From NCBI GenBank assembly GCA_013397935.1, contig VZRN01004187.1, positions 74,871 through 138,870 of the forward strand: a stretch of DNA of 64,000 bases, read 5' to 3'. A program made the position numbers and the translations under genes. Numbering within the stretch: position 1 is the stretch's first letter; each line of letters opens with the position of its first letter. Of this stretch, positions 38,723 through 51,282 are shown in pieces. This stretch comes from Dasyornis broadbenti. Taxonomy: Eukaryota > Chordata > Aves > Passeriformes > Dasyornithidae. The notes beneath the pieces were generated by a model that saw nothing but the letters and a program-made list of their open reading frames with translations, was not told where the DNA came from and did no database searches.

Positions 38723-40227
38723 GCGCCTGGAGCTCCCCCTGCCCCTCCTTCTCCACTGACCTTGGTCTCTCCATGTTGTTTTCCCTCACATACTCTCACC
38801 TACTCCTCCTCCTCTGGCTAAGGAAAAGTGCGTGCACCCATTGTTTTGATTTCTTCTTAAATATGTTTTTCACAGAGGCGTAACCAACGTCTCTAATTGG
38901 CCCAGGCTTGGCCAGCAGCATGTCCATCACCTCAGAGCTGGACATGGTGAAGGCTTGGAGAAGCTTCACAGAGGAGCCATCTTTGTGGCCAACCCGCACT
39001 AGAAAAACCTGGGCCAAGCTAAACCACAACATACACATTGCTTGGCCAGACAATTCCACAAACCCTACCCCAGCTGCTCAGGCTCCTGGGAAGCAGCAGG
39101 ATTGTGCCAGGAGGTCCCAAAATCCCACTGCAGCCCAGGCCCTGGTGCTTCATAAAGAACATTTTAAAACCCTCTGTCCCCGAGAGCTCATGTCCAGCAG
39201 TTCCCGTCACAGGGACAGTGCTGGGAATGGTTTATTTTTAGCCCTCAGCCGCTTTCATTTCCGTAGGAGCTGCATCCAATGCTCCCTTCCACAAAACACC
39301 ACCTCTTCCCCCGCCTCTCCAACAACTGCAAACTCAGACTGCTGGGACAGAACAGAGGGTTCTGGCTGCTCATCAGGACAAAATCCCAGCTGAGGAAGGA
39401 AGCAGAGAGGTACCACACACAGGCTGGGTGCTTTGCCAGTGCAGGAAAACAAGGAAAAACAGAAGAAGCAGAGAGACATTTGCCATGTGTCGCAGCAGGA
39501 TTCATGCAGTGATCCACGCTCCCAGTGAGGTGCGAGACAACAAACAAACACCAGAAGTGCAGCCAGCACCATAAGGAATCCAGCCTTTTCCAGAGCCTTT
39601 CATCTTCTCCAGCCAACAGCAGGGAGATGAATGTTGCTCTCCACTTTTAAACTCTCATGTGGTGAAGAGCACCTATTTATACAAATATTTAAACACACAG
39701 AAGGCCAAGCTTGGCCGAGAAGCCACTCTCTGCATCTATATGCTCCTTGAATGACTCCAAGAAGTGACTCAGGTTGCCTCTCTCCAGCAGAAGGACTTCA
39801 GCCCTGGGGGTCTCACCCTGGCAGGTTCAGCCACTGGAAAGATTCCACCAAAGGAGCCCAAAGCACAGCAAGGACCAGAGGGGAAGTGTCCCAAGGGAGA
39901 AGGAAGAGCCCAGCTGAGCCGCAGAGGAACAGGGCCCAGCACTCAGCTGGTTTCCAGAGCAGGACTTCTTGTAGGGGACAAACCAAGCGGTGACCATCCT
40001 CCTCCTTTTTTCCCAGGATCCAAAAAAACTACTTGAACTCCTTTTTCTTACCTTCTCTACCCATTTTTATTTCTTTGATCTTTTCCAGGAAGAAAAGCAG
40101 GTTTACACCTTCAATTTTATATTTACTTTTATTTTACCAGAGGTTAAAAAATGCTGTAAAAAGGGACAGATGCCAGGCCACTGTAGGGAATTCTCCCACA
40201 TGAATATATTCCAGGAGCCGGGCTTCA

Positions 40228-40279
40228 GTGCTCCTTGTGGGTCCCTTCCAACTCAGGCTATTCCACGATTCTATGATAT
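40228..40279 (+). mobile_element. CR1 terminal 3' fragment
   Basis: Only about 50 bp: GGGTCCCTTCCAACTCAGGC and octamer-like CCACGATTCTATGAT. Confidence 0.7.
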
Positions 40280-40979
40280 TGAGGCACAGACAGCAGTGAA
40301 AAGCAGCACAATGCCCTTTTCCCAAGTGAGGGAGCAGGATCACATCGCATCCAGGCTCACTTAAGCTAAGCTGTTCCGACTCCAACACTTGCACATGGGA
40401 GCAGATTCTTTTTATAGAGACCTGGCATAGCACAAACACTTCTTGTGAGGTTGTGTTTAAGGGATAAAGGTGCAGCAGTAGGATGTGCCCCCACAAACTG
40501 CCACCACAGGACTGCGCTGATCCCACACAGAGATTTTAAGCACCTCTGATGGGTTTACATCAAACCAGCAGTTCCATAAATAAACCAGTTCGTAAGTTAA
40601 GACTACACCTAATGGTATAATGGTCTATCATATGGTATAATGGCAATAGTGTATTTTGAATTGGGAAATTAAAACTATACTTAATGATAATAATGGAGGT
40701 TATGTACCTGCCCTGTGGGACAAAGGACTCACTATTTCCTTTACAAAGCAAATGGAAAACAGCAGAAATATCTGAAGGATGGTGTCAAACAAAACTCTTA
40801 ATTCCCTCTATACCCATGAGGATGCCTCACTTCAGTGCAATGCCTGACTTAATATTGGTGTTTTAGCTACTTTACAAATTCTTCCTTCCTAAAACTACAG
40901 AAATTGTAAATCTTCATGGAAACGCCTTGGACCAAGTTTCCAGCATTAAAACCTCACTACATTAAGGTTTAAAGAATTG

Positions 40980-41350
40980 AGATTGTCCAGCTCGGAGAGG
41001 AGAAGGCTCCATGGAGAGCTCAGGGCCCCTTCCAGTGCCCAAAGGGGCTCCAGGAGAGCTGGAGAGAGACTGGGGACAAGGCATGGAGGGACAGGACACA
41101 GGGAATGGCTTCCCAGTGCCAGAGGGCAGGGATAGATGGGATCTTGGGAAGGAATTGTTCCCTGGGAGGGTGGGGAGGCCCTGGCCCAGGGTGCCCAGAG
41201 CAGCTGTGGCTGCCCCTGGATCCCTGGAAGTGTCTGGACGGGTTTTGGAGCAACCTGGGATAGTGCAAGGTGTCCCTGCCCATGGCAGAGGGTGGCACTG
41301 GATGGGCTTTAGGGTCCCTTCCCACCCAAACCATTCCATGATTCCACAAT
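40980..41350 (+). mobile_element. CR1 copy with 3' end
   Basis: Begins at GAGAGGAGAAGGCTCCATGG and ends CATTCCATGATTCCAC. Confidence 0.92.
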
Positions 41351-41808
41351 TAAAGATTATGTTCCCTCCCCAGCCTGACCCTGTGACACCCCGGGCCTGG
41401 CACAGCAGCCTCGTGACAGAGGGAAGCTCCCTGCCATGATCCCACTGCTTCCTACAAATGCGTCACTGCCTCCCTGCAACATCCACAGGAATTCCTCCCT
41501 AAAGCTCTCAGGCTCTGCTGCTGGCAGAATTTGACTCTCACAATCATTAAGCCTGTTCAGGTATTGTGCACTTGGAAATCAATTGTAAAAATACTGATGG
41601 ATTCAGCCCTGTTCCCACGGCTTTGTGCTTAAATTAACCTGCAACATTCCAAAAAGGGGGAATATCAGCTATAGTCAGGCAGAGATTTCATTCCTGTGCT
41701 GCAAAGACACCTTAAGGCTTCATTTGTGCAGCAGAACTCAATCCAATCCAGTAATTACAGACCTTATCCTTGCTGGGATACAGAGCTGTAGCCTCTGAAG
41801 GTACTTAC

Positions 41809-41838
41809 AAGTGACAATTCCGGGCTGGATGCCTGCAG
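41809..41838 (-). other. Candidate 30-nt microexon in OSBP2 intron 1
   Basis: A very strong acceptor (TTTTTTCCTCCTTACAG) and a consensus donor (GTAAGTACC) bracket exactly 30 nt on the OSBP2 strand. Included between the two known exons it adds ten codons without a stop. In phase 0 it would read LQASSPELSL. No family match is known to me; this may be a chance pseudo-exon. Confidence 0.22.
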
Positions 41839-43907
41839 CTGTAAGGAGGAAAAAATGGGCTTGTTACAGAGCAACAAAGCACAAATTTCTAGACCTCTAC
41901 AAGTCAACTTTCAAATTTAAAACTAAATTTCCAAGGATCTTGTATCCATAGGTTTTTCCTAAAGCAAAAGTCTTTATTGCTTTCCTTCTGGTGAAAAGTA
42001 AGGGGACAGAGAGGGAGAGGTAGATGCCTCACCCAGTGTGTACTCAACGGTTACCTACCAAAAAATGTAGGTTCCTGGGAAAACAGTTCCAGGGCAGCAC
42101 CCAGCTGGGACATCCCAGAGACTGCACAGGCAAAAAAATAGGAAAATTCCTGTCCATCAGCTCCTAAGACAATCTCAGTCCTAAAAGTATCAGAAACACA
42201 AACAGAGGCAAAGTAGGTCTTTGCCTCTCCAAGTGTTCCTGCCAAACACTCTATTTATTATAAGCTTTAATAGATAAAAGCATGATAGAGCAGTAAAGCT
42301 CAGCTCAAGCCCATAAATTCGGTTTGCCAGTCCTCAGGCTGTTCCACTGTCAGGATGTACCTCAATTTAGGGTGCCATGGAAGGGTCTGTGAAACAGCCT
42401 AAGGGTTCAGACACAGGAATCACCAGGGATCCCCTGGCAGTGCCAGGACAAGCCATAGACAGGACATGGCTTTTCCTCATCCCCCACCAGCATCCAGAGA
42501 GCTGAAGGCAGACTCACTGCAAGTGTCAGCAATGATCATGGGATGGTCCACAAAATGTGTCTGGAAGGCACCTCAGAAGGCCTTGGGTCCAGTCTCCTGC
42601 TCTGAGCGTCTGCATCCAGATCAGGTTGCTCAGGACGCTGTCTATCCACAGCTGGAATAGTCAGGAATTCCCTGCACCTCCCCAGACCCCTATCCCAGTA
42701 TTCACTCCTTTCTCCCACATCAGCATGTTTCCATGAGTCCCTGCAGGATTTCCAATGCGCTCTCCTAGCCCAGTGCTTCACCCTGCCATCAGCAGAGCCA
42801 GGCTCTGTCCTCTCCCACCCTCCATCATGGACCTGGTCATCCTGTCTCCTCCTCTGCTCCAGCCTCCTCCTGGGGCAGCCCCAAACCGGACCTACAGCCC
42901 AGACAGGGCACCCCAGTGCTGAGCACAGGGGACAGTCCCTTCCCTCAACACTTCTGCTAACACAGCCAAAGCCACCACTGACCTCTGGTGACTCCTGGTC
43001 ACCTTCTTGTCCCCGGGGGCTCTTCTGCAAAGCTGCTTCCAGCCAGCAACCCAAGGGCAGGGCTGGTGTTTGCCTCTGCTGAACATCACGGGGTTCCCAT
43101 CACCCTGTTGCTCCAGCCTGTCACAGTTCCTCTGAAATCCAGACCTGTGACCTCTCTGCTCCACTTGGCATCACCCACAGCCCGGCTGCGAGGGCACTCA
43201 CCCATTAATAACCACATTACACAGCAAATAGTGTGACTAATGAACTGTGATCTTATCACAGCTACCAAAAACCGATCATATAATATGTACTCCTAATCAG
43301 TCCCTGAGAGGATACAGCTAACAGAAGCACCACTAGCTCCCAAAGAGGGTCCTGCACGGTGTGTATAATTCCAAATGGGAGCTGATAGTGTGCCATGTGT
43401 GCCAAATGTAAATTATGCAGTATTAAGATGATTGTCACCTTTGTACCATCACAAAATGACTTTTAGTTTGATCACTCTCTTCCTTCTGCTTATAAAAATT
43501 CCACCCCAGCAGAGATGCAAATCCAGGGAGCCCACGGCAGCCTCTCCCCAACACAGACCACACAGACTCAGCTGACAAGGAATGGAAAACTCTGCTGGGA
43601 TAAAATAAAGCCATGGAGTAGTTCCACCTGACCACACACTGTATAACTGCAGTGCCTTTTGCTCCACAAGCCCTACTGGGAAACACCAGAGTGGCAACTT
43701 GGGAATAATAAACAATTGACAAACAGCATCCAGCATCAGTCACAGGAATGTGCATGCTTGGAAACAGCAAAGCTGGAAGGTCTCAGTCTTCCAAGAACAA
43801 AGGATGGGGCTGCTGGAGAACACAGCCCTAACACCAGGCACTACCCGAGCATTCCCAGATGGAGCCCTCCAAAAAGGGCTTCAAAGCAAAGGCTGAAACT
43901 TAATACA

Positions 43908-44156
43908 GAATCACAGAAACATGGAATATCCTGAGTGGGAAGGAACCCACAAGGATCATCCAATCCAGCTCCTGGCCCTGCCCAGGACACCCCAACAATC
44001 CCACCCTGTGTATCCCTGGGAGCGTGGTCCAAACACTGCTGGAGCTCTGGCAGCCTCGGAGCCGTGCCCATTCCCTGGGGAGTCTGTCCAGTGCCCCAGC
44101 ACCCTCTGGGGGAAGAACCTTTACCTAAAATCCAACCTAAACCTCCCCTGACACAG
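43908..44156 (-). mobile_element. CR1 3' fragment, third subfamily
   Basis: Octamer-like CAGAATCACAGAAACATGG, then GGATCATCCAATCCAGCTCC, GAGCTCTGGCAGCCTCGG and TCCCCTGACACAGCTTC. The pair of the copy at 3.6 kb. Confidence 0.8.
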
Positions 44157-44367
44157 CTTCATTGACTCCTCACAAGCTGTGGGCACAAGTGCCACTCCCA
44201 CTTGCTGCACAGCATCTCCACATTTCTAAGACAAAAATCTGCTTCTTTAATCCTGTGGTTTCCACTCCTGCACAGCCCTGGAGAGGAGGGGCATGTCTGT
44301 GTCCCACTGCCATGAGCACAGCCCAATCACCCATGTCCATGCTCCAGCCAAATCCACCCAAACTCAC

Positions 44368-44445
44368 CCCATCTTCCGAATTGGGACCGGTGTATTTTTC
44401 ACACGCTTCCAGGAAGAGCCACCACTCCTGACAGTTGCAGAAGAC
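44368..44445 (-). other. Candidate alternative OSBP2 exon (78 nt)
   Basis: On the minus strand a strong acceptor (TTTTTCTTTCAG) precedes 78 nt ending at a consensus donor (GGG then GTGAGT). The length is a multiple of three. In the OSBP2 phase there is no stop, so it could be an in-frame cassette. It also contains an ATG at 44372-44370 with A at -3 and G at +4. Spliced to the exon at 27512, this ATG would read MGTQAEMAHTC, an N-terminally shortened OSBP2 lacking the first half of the PH domain. In phase 0 it reads VFCNCQEWWLFLEACEKY, which I do not recognise. Pseudo-exons are common in long introns, so expression evidence is required. Confidence 0.3.
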
Positions 44446-47093
44446 CTGAAAGAAAAAGTTTGTGGAACCACCCCTGTGCATTTCACAGGCAAAGAGAAAC
44501 TTCAAAAATTGTGAAGATTTCCAGAGCTGGGGAATTAGTTGCCATGGATATTTGCTGCTGTGACAAATACTCTAATTCCATGCTGGGGTAAGTGACGGGC
44601 ACAAAGCACAAAGTCAGCTGGGAACAGCAACACGGCGTGGCTGGAACACAGCACGCACAGCCCTATGTCTCTGGGAGCATCCCTGAGGAAACAAAGCCAT
44701 GGACCTGAACACATCAGCAGCACCAGGAGGCCAAGAGACGTTCCAAAGGAGCTTTGCTCCCATCCACAGTGCCAGCCCCTGTGGCCGTGCCAAGGGAAGG
44801 AGAGTTCACTGTTCTTTGAGAGCCCACCCAGCCACAGTGTTCAGGTGTGCCAACCAACCAGCCTGAAGTGAGAGGATCTTACACCAGCAATACACAACCA
44901 GCAGGTCAAAAGGACAAGGTTTTCCTGCCCTATTTCTTATGAAGTTCCTAGCAGAAACCTGCTCTAGCTGCTAATAACAGATTAAGAATCACTGCTTTGT
45001 GTTAAAGATGGAAAAGAGAAAGGCACTGACTCCCACTTCACCATATTTACCCCCACATGCATTGCAGAAGCTGCTTTAAACAGCCACGCGTGCCCAGACA
45101 GTGCTCTCATCCAGAAAGATTTGGAGAATTAAGACTATTTTTAGGGAATGAAGCACCTCCCCCTGAGTCACTGCAGGGACATACATCTATCCGGTCGTGA
45201 TTCAAAGCAGAAATAGCCTTGAAGAGTTAGATAAAAATAAAAAAAAAAGCCAGGAAAGTAGATACTAACACAGCTTGGTGTGAAAGGAAGGGCAGGGAAA
45301 ACATGGGTGACAACAGGTATGTGCCACAGCCAACAGTGCTGACACAGCAAGAGCTCCATCAGTGCCCATGTCACAACGTGACCTGTGAGCAGCTCCAACC
45401 CCACAGCGATGTCTCACAGTGAGGAGCAGCATCACCTGGGGGCAGCAGGGCCAGCTACAAAACAGCCCAGCCAGGAGCCCTGGCTTGCAGGGGGGAAGCG
45501 AATCCCAGGTGCCTGGAAGGGGACCAAAGAGGAGATTTGTTCCCATTTGTTCTGCTTTCATCGCAGAGCTCCACTGACACGCAGTCCCACGCTTCCATCT
45601 GCATGTTTAATTCCAGCGTTGATCCGCTGGCAGCCCAAGGCTCAGCACTGGCCCTGCACACACGGCTGTGAGTCAGCAGCCGCTGCCCCAGCACCACACA
45701 CACACACATCCAGCTCTGTTTTCCTCCAGCTTCAGCTCTGCCTGCCCAGCCCGCAGCCGGCAGACACGGGAATATTATGTCATTAATTATTAAACAAGCT
45801 TTTTGATCGAAACCAAACAAAGGCTGATGTAAAGTGTAGAACGATCCCTGCCACGGTGCTGTAGGAAATGCCACAATAATTGAACAGTATAATGAGGACA
45901 TGAAGGGATATTAAACACCTCCAGTTAGTGCTTCCAAACCTGAGCTATCTTATTTAGGGATAAATCTCCAGGATGCTGCCTGCCCTGCTGACAGCAGGCT
46001 GGGACAACTCACATTTCAGGGTGGCAACCTGAGCTGTTGGCCATCAGCTGAAGAGACCTACAGGGAGCAGAGGGTTCTGATATCACTGATAACACTTCAG
46101 GTACCTAAAATTACCGGGCTGAGTTATCCAGCTACAATAATTGATACACAAGCATGAAACAATACAGAAAAGCTCAATAGTCTGACCTGCTGCAGAATAA
46201 CTCAACCTACAGATAATGAATGTCCTCGTCATTCAGAGCTGAGTTCAGAGTACATTGCATTGATTGGAAACTCCTTTTCAGGGGAAAATGAGGCAGGATA
46301 CAAGGGATACTGAATGGAAAAGCACAGCAGGTTCCTCACAATACTCCTGACAAGAAGGATCAGCTCCTTCCCAGTGACTCACTGTGGGTACAGAGGATGA
46401 CAGGCCATGCAAGCACCAACTTAAACCTGTAATTGGAGCAAACCAAGCCACAGCTGAGTACATATTTCTCTGGAAAAAGACAGGCAGGGGAGCTGCAGGA
46501 AGAGGCAGGTGATGCCAGTCACCTCGGGAGACAAAGGACAGCCATCCTGCTCCTGGAGCAACACGACAGCTGAGGGACTGAGGGCTGGTGAGGGTTTCCC
46601 AAGGGTGAGCACAGCCTTGGGAGCAGGAGACAGTCCACACCAACCTCTGCTCCTGAAGGTCAGCACAGCCTCTGCTGTCCCACCCCAGCAGAGCTGAGGC
46701 AGCTCCAGCACCCTGTGGGAGAGATGCAGGGCTGGGCAGTGACCCCCTGCCCTTGCCCAGGACAGCAAAGCAGAACTATACCAGTGTCTGCCCCAGCAAT
46801 GGAAATTGGACCAGACGACACCAAAAACGGGTGACAGGCACCTCACTTGGGTAACGACCCGGGCAGCTGAGCCCATAAACACCTTTCGTACCTACCAAGT
46901 GCTCCAGGAGTGAAAACTGCAGGGTGAGCCAAGATACCTGAGGGATCCCTTCACAACTGACCTTGAGACAGCAGCACAGGCTGCTGTGCTTCCACATGGA
47001 TCCAGAGTGCTCTGCCCCCTCAAAGTTTAGTTCTGCACAAGACAAACCAGTTATTTCTTCTACAATTCCATCAAATGAAGTATTTGAGCCGGT

Positions 47094-47232
47094 ATGGAAT
47101 CACGGAATGGTTTGGGCAGGAAGGGACCTTAAAGGTTCCACCCCACTGCCATGGACCAGGACACCTTCCACAAGACTAGGCTGCTCCAAGCCCCATCCAA
47201 CCTGGCCTGGAACACTTGCAGGTATGGGGAGA
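47094..47232 (-). mobile_element. CR1 3' fragment
   Basis: ATGGAATCACGGAATGGTTT to CCTGGCCTGGAACACTTGC. Confidence 0.85.
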
Positions 47233-47924
47233 GGGATGACATCAATCACATACACCCAAGTGAAGATGATATGGATAGAAATAAAGCAGAAAGACGGTAC
47301 ATGGCTGTTGTTGCAGTTTGCAACCAGCAAACAGAAGCAGGCAACAGCTGTAAAACCCCTCAGCCAGCACTAATAACCAAGCCACGATGGAAACATCATT
47401 AAGGATGAGATTCGTGTCTCACGCCCCCCTGCAGAGTCAGCAGCAGTTGATGTTAGGAGTCAAGTGAGCCCAACCTCCTCCGCAGCACTAAACTGAGAGC
47501 AGAGCAACCCAGCCTGGAACCAGCAGCCTGGACAGCATCGCTCCCCTCGCACCCCTCAAGTGCCATGTGGGCATGCAGTGTCCCCAGGGAGCTGTGCCAG
47601 CACCGTGTTCCCAGGGACAAAGCACAGCGAGGAACTGCCTCCAGAATGGGCAAATAACAAGGAGCAACAGCAAAGCACCATATGGATCCAGCGAGTGCCA
47701 TGGGAAAACAAGCTGACTGGGAACACCAATTATTCATCACTGTTTAAAAACAAGTAGCTCAAAGTCACCAGGAGCTGCCCTGGAAACCTGCACGCTCCAG
47801 CACTCAAAGAGCGACAAACACTCCAGGATTCGTCTGCAGTGGGACAAGGTGCTACAAAAACCATTCCAGGAGAATGCCTCATTCTACTATGTACAAGCTA
47901 AATATAAGGAAATGTTTTCCCCTC

Positions 47925-48362
47925 CAAGGGTGGTCCAACACTGGAAGAGGGGCCTGGAGAGGCTCTGCAATTTCGCACTTTGGAAATTTCAGGGGCTGAA
48001 GCACAAGTGTGATGAGGAGCGACTGAGGGGGCTGAGAAAGGGGCTCAGCCTGCAGAAAAGGAGGCTCAGGGAGAACCTTCTGGCTCTGCACAGCTCCTGA
48101 CAGGAGGGGACAGCCGGTGTGGGCAGGCAGGATCTGCTACCAGGGAACAGGAGGAGAGGAAACAGACTCAGGTTGTGTCAGGATAGGTTTAGGCTGGATA
48201 TTGACAACACTTCTTCCTGGAAAGGGTGGTAAGGCTGGCACAGGGTGCCCAGGGCAGTGGCGGAGTCCCCAACCCTGGAGGGATTTATCAGCCACGTGGA
48301 TGTGGCACTTGGAGAGATGTGTTAGTGGTGGCCTTGGCAATGCTGGGGGAACAGTTGGATCA
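47925..48362 (+). mobile_element. CR1 copy, diverged
   Basis: Contains GGCTCTGCACAGCTCCTGAC, AGGAGGGGACAGCCGG and GATGTGGCACTTGGAGAG. The tail is replaced by unrelated sequence. Confidence 0.82.
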
Positions 48363-51195
48363 GAGGCTCCCAGAGGTCTCTCATGGAAGCCCTCAATTCC
48401 CCCACACCTCTACCATCAGCAGTGGTTTTCAAGCTCCTTCCTGAACTCTCCACCTCAGCTTTCAGTGGAGTCTCAGCACAAGAAACAGGCCAAGCCCCTC
48501 GGGGTTGTGCTCGAGTCCTTACAATGCCAACCAAGAGTTAACTGCTGGATAAACAGAGCTGGTGAAGAATGTTGCTCTGGGAAACAGAGCTTTTCCAGGG
48601 AAATGAGCTGCAGGATGACCCAGACAAGACAGCTGAAGTGCCCCAGGCACCCATCACTGCTCTAAGAGGAGAGTTAATGCTGCTTCATGGAGAAGCCTTT
48701 CCCTTCCCAACAATGCCCACACCACACTCAACATGACATGGTTTTCCCCTCTCCATTTGTTACTGCTTTCATTATTACACCCCAGTGCCCACACAAAGCA
48801 CTGCTGAAGGCTCTCCAGACACAAAACCCACAGGTACCCAGCTCCAGCCCATCCCACAGAGGAGCCAACACATCCCAGAGCACTTGCAAAGGTCAAGAAG
48901 CTGCTAAGAGAACACAAAACTCTCAGAGCATCCATCATCACATGAGCCAACGCTGATCTTCGATGAATTAATACTCACCTGAAGATCCTCTCTAATCTCC
49001 TTGAAAACACTTATCTGTTCAAGGTGATTAGATTCTCCCGTACAGAGCCGCTAATTATAGACAATGATAAATCTGAGTGGCAGCCTGCCAGCGGAGTTCA
49101 GAGAGAGAGTTTGGATCATTAGCAAGTCAAGCAGCCTAGTCCTGCATCCTCAAACTGTCTTCCCACGCTGGCATCACTGAATCAGCCAAAAAACTTGGTC
49201 AGAAACAACCTAACAGGGATGATCAAGGGCAACTAAAATGGTCCAACTATCTTCCTGTGGATTTAGGAACTTCCTAAACCCACACACCTCACTCCAGAGG
49301 AGGGTACTGCACAGGAACTCTTCAAGAATTCCTCAGCAGTTGTTATTTTTCACAGGTTCAGTGCAGGGAATACGAAGCAAAAGCAGATGAAGTTTCCCTG
49401 GCAGCAAGACTTGATGTCTTCATCGATGTAGCAAAGCTACAGGAGGCTTTAAATGCTCCATTTGGGAAAAATGCTCTAATTAGAAGCTTTTAATTCAGCA
49501 AACTGTCCCTGTGAAACCAACTGGGCAGCAAACAGGCATCGCCCTTGGCTGCTGGAGCAAACCCCTCGGAACGGCCCCCGACGGATGGCACAGCACCCAC
49601 CCACGCACCGGCACGACCAGGGACACCAAGGGGACACCCGGGATTTCAGGAGCTCAACTCTGCAAACCAAAATCCTCCCAGGCAACGTGACAGGCTGGGG
49701 TTTAAAGCTAAAGAGCAAGCGATAGGAAATCCAAATGGAACGAAAAGCTTCAACCTGGAACAGAATCAATCCACACAAGGAGGCAGCTTGGGCATCACAG
49801 GGCAGCTTTCCCAGTTTAGACGATTTTAGCAAACAAGCAAAATGAAATTTCTACAAAGCTACTCCTGAGCAGCCATAGCTAAATCAGGTGGGTTGTGTAG
49901 CCATAAAGGTGACAACACAAGGAGAACGCAGCATTTCACCTGCAAGGGCAGGAAAGGAGACTTCTGGTGTGGACCTGCTGAGCTGGGACGAGCACAAAGA
50001 GCCAGCAGAAAGCAAGACCCGTGACTCTCAGAATGCCAGAGACCTCCACAGAATATATATAGACAGACAAATATAGATATATGCTCTTTATCAGTGAACA
50101 GGCAGCAGCCCAACACCTGCCTGGCTCCTGTCATGGAGCTGGAATTCGTATCAGAACAGAAATGCCAGTTTTCACCCTAGACTGTCTCCCAGGAGTGCTC
50201 CCAGATGTGCAATTCAAGCTGACACAGCCACTATTTCACAGTGCTGGTTTTGAAGAGTATCATGGAGGTTTTTCTCCATTTAAGAAAGACTTTACCACGT
50301 GTTCTGCACTGTATTTTTATACTCCTGACTCACAACCAAATTAACTCAGTAGTCATCAAGCCCAGCGATGAAAAGAAGCACAAAACCCTCCAGCATCCCT
50401 TTTCCCAAGCAGCTGCTGCAGGTCTGCCCTGCCTGAAAGCTCCACAAAGTTTCAACCCCTTCACATGCTGCTCAGAATAATTTCCTTGGGTGTTTCTGTT
50501 TGTTGTTTCAGCCTAAAACAGATCAAATGGTCTTAAAATAAACCCGGTTGTTCCCATCTAAAATAATTGTTGAAGAAAACCACTTGTTTGCTCATGATAG
50601 TCTTGGCATCAACTCGTAAAAATAATATTCTGACATGGTTACAAGCAGGGTGTTAAAACTCCAACAGCCTTTTCAAGCAGAGTTAAAGCATTCCAGAAAG
50701 GATTATAGTAAATTAGCTGAATTATTGAGAGGTAACTCGAATTTTTTCAGGGGGGAGGTTGTTTGGCTTAAGTTCTTTGAGGGTTTTCAACAACTTCAAG
50801 TAGATAAACACATCATCTGCACTGCTACCTGCTGGGATCTGACCCCAGCATCCAGGTTCCAGGTCTCTCTTAGAGCTGGAAGAGTTTATATTCACACCTG
50901 ACAGGGAGCTGGAGCTCTGAGATCTGCTTCAGGCTACGTGTCAGCAGCTGGAGCTGAGAGGAAATCAGCTGATGAACTTTATGTCGGGAGGAAAAACAGC
51001 TTTGGCATAGCCTTTACAGAGAATTCCTGTCTCAGGGGGTTTTGCACTTTAAAGACTTATTATTTTATAAACCTCAACCATTTCTAATATCCGGGATTGT
51101 TTCCGTGTCCTGAAGTACAGCCAACATCTGCTCCACAACACTGAGGGTGACAGAGCACTTGTGTTCCAAGTGACAAGAATAAACACGATCCAAAT
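48363..51195. other. Intronic sequence
   Basis: Unique sequence. Includes the 48.98-49.1 kb candidate exon and a short TATA/GATA microsatellite at 50050-50082. No other feature recognised. Confidence 0.45.
48979..49084 (-). other. Candidate non-coding 5' exon in OSBP2 intron 1
   Basis: A 106-nt segment lies between a CT-rich acceptor (ending CTGGCAG, 49086-49085) and a perfect CAG/GTGAGT donor. It contains stops in the OSBP2 frame, so it could only be untranslated. It overlaps an AT-rich block with TAATTA motifs. Weak on its own. Confidence 0.18.
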
Positions 51196-51282
51196 CACAG
51201 ACTCCCTGAATGGTTTTGGGTGTGAGGGCACCTTAAAGCTCCTCTCATTCCACCCCCCCCGCCATGGACAGGGACACGTTCC
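51196..51282 (-). mobile_element. CR1 3' fragment, short
   Basis: ATCACAGACTCCCTGAATGG to GCCATGGACAGGGACACG. Confidence 0.75.

Larger units (their letters stand above)
38018..39031. mobile_element. Complete solo LTR of an avian endogenous retrovirus
   Basis: It begins TGTCATGGTTTGAGCCTGG and ends with GGGCCAAGCTAAACCACAACA's last bases, giving imperfect inverted ends of TGT...ACA type. It is flanked on both sides by the 5-bp direct repeat TACAC (38013-38017 and 39032-39036), the mark of a retroviral integration. A 5-bp duplication fits an ERVL-like element. No gag, pol or env remains. Inside are an assembly gap and a 40-bp minisatellite. The TGTCATGGTTT start resembles an LTR group I recall from passerines. 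Confidence 0.85.
41351..47093. other. Intronic sequence with AT-rich blocks and candidate exons
   Basis: Contains the candidate exons at 41.8 and 44.4 kb. AT-rich blocks with TAATTA or TTAAT motifs occur at 43190-43440 and 45770-45900 and may be conserved regulatory DNA. Confidence 0.4.

Noticed and set aside
38193..38883. Plus-strand frames with repeats across the N gap
   Set aside because: Entirely within the solo LTR and its 40-bp minisatellite.
42055..42121. Short exon-like segment with a good acceptor on the minus strand
   Set aside because: The donor is ambiguous (two overlapping GT sites), the peptide is unremarkable, and such decoys are expected in a 24-kb intron.
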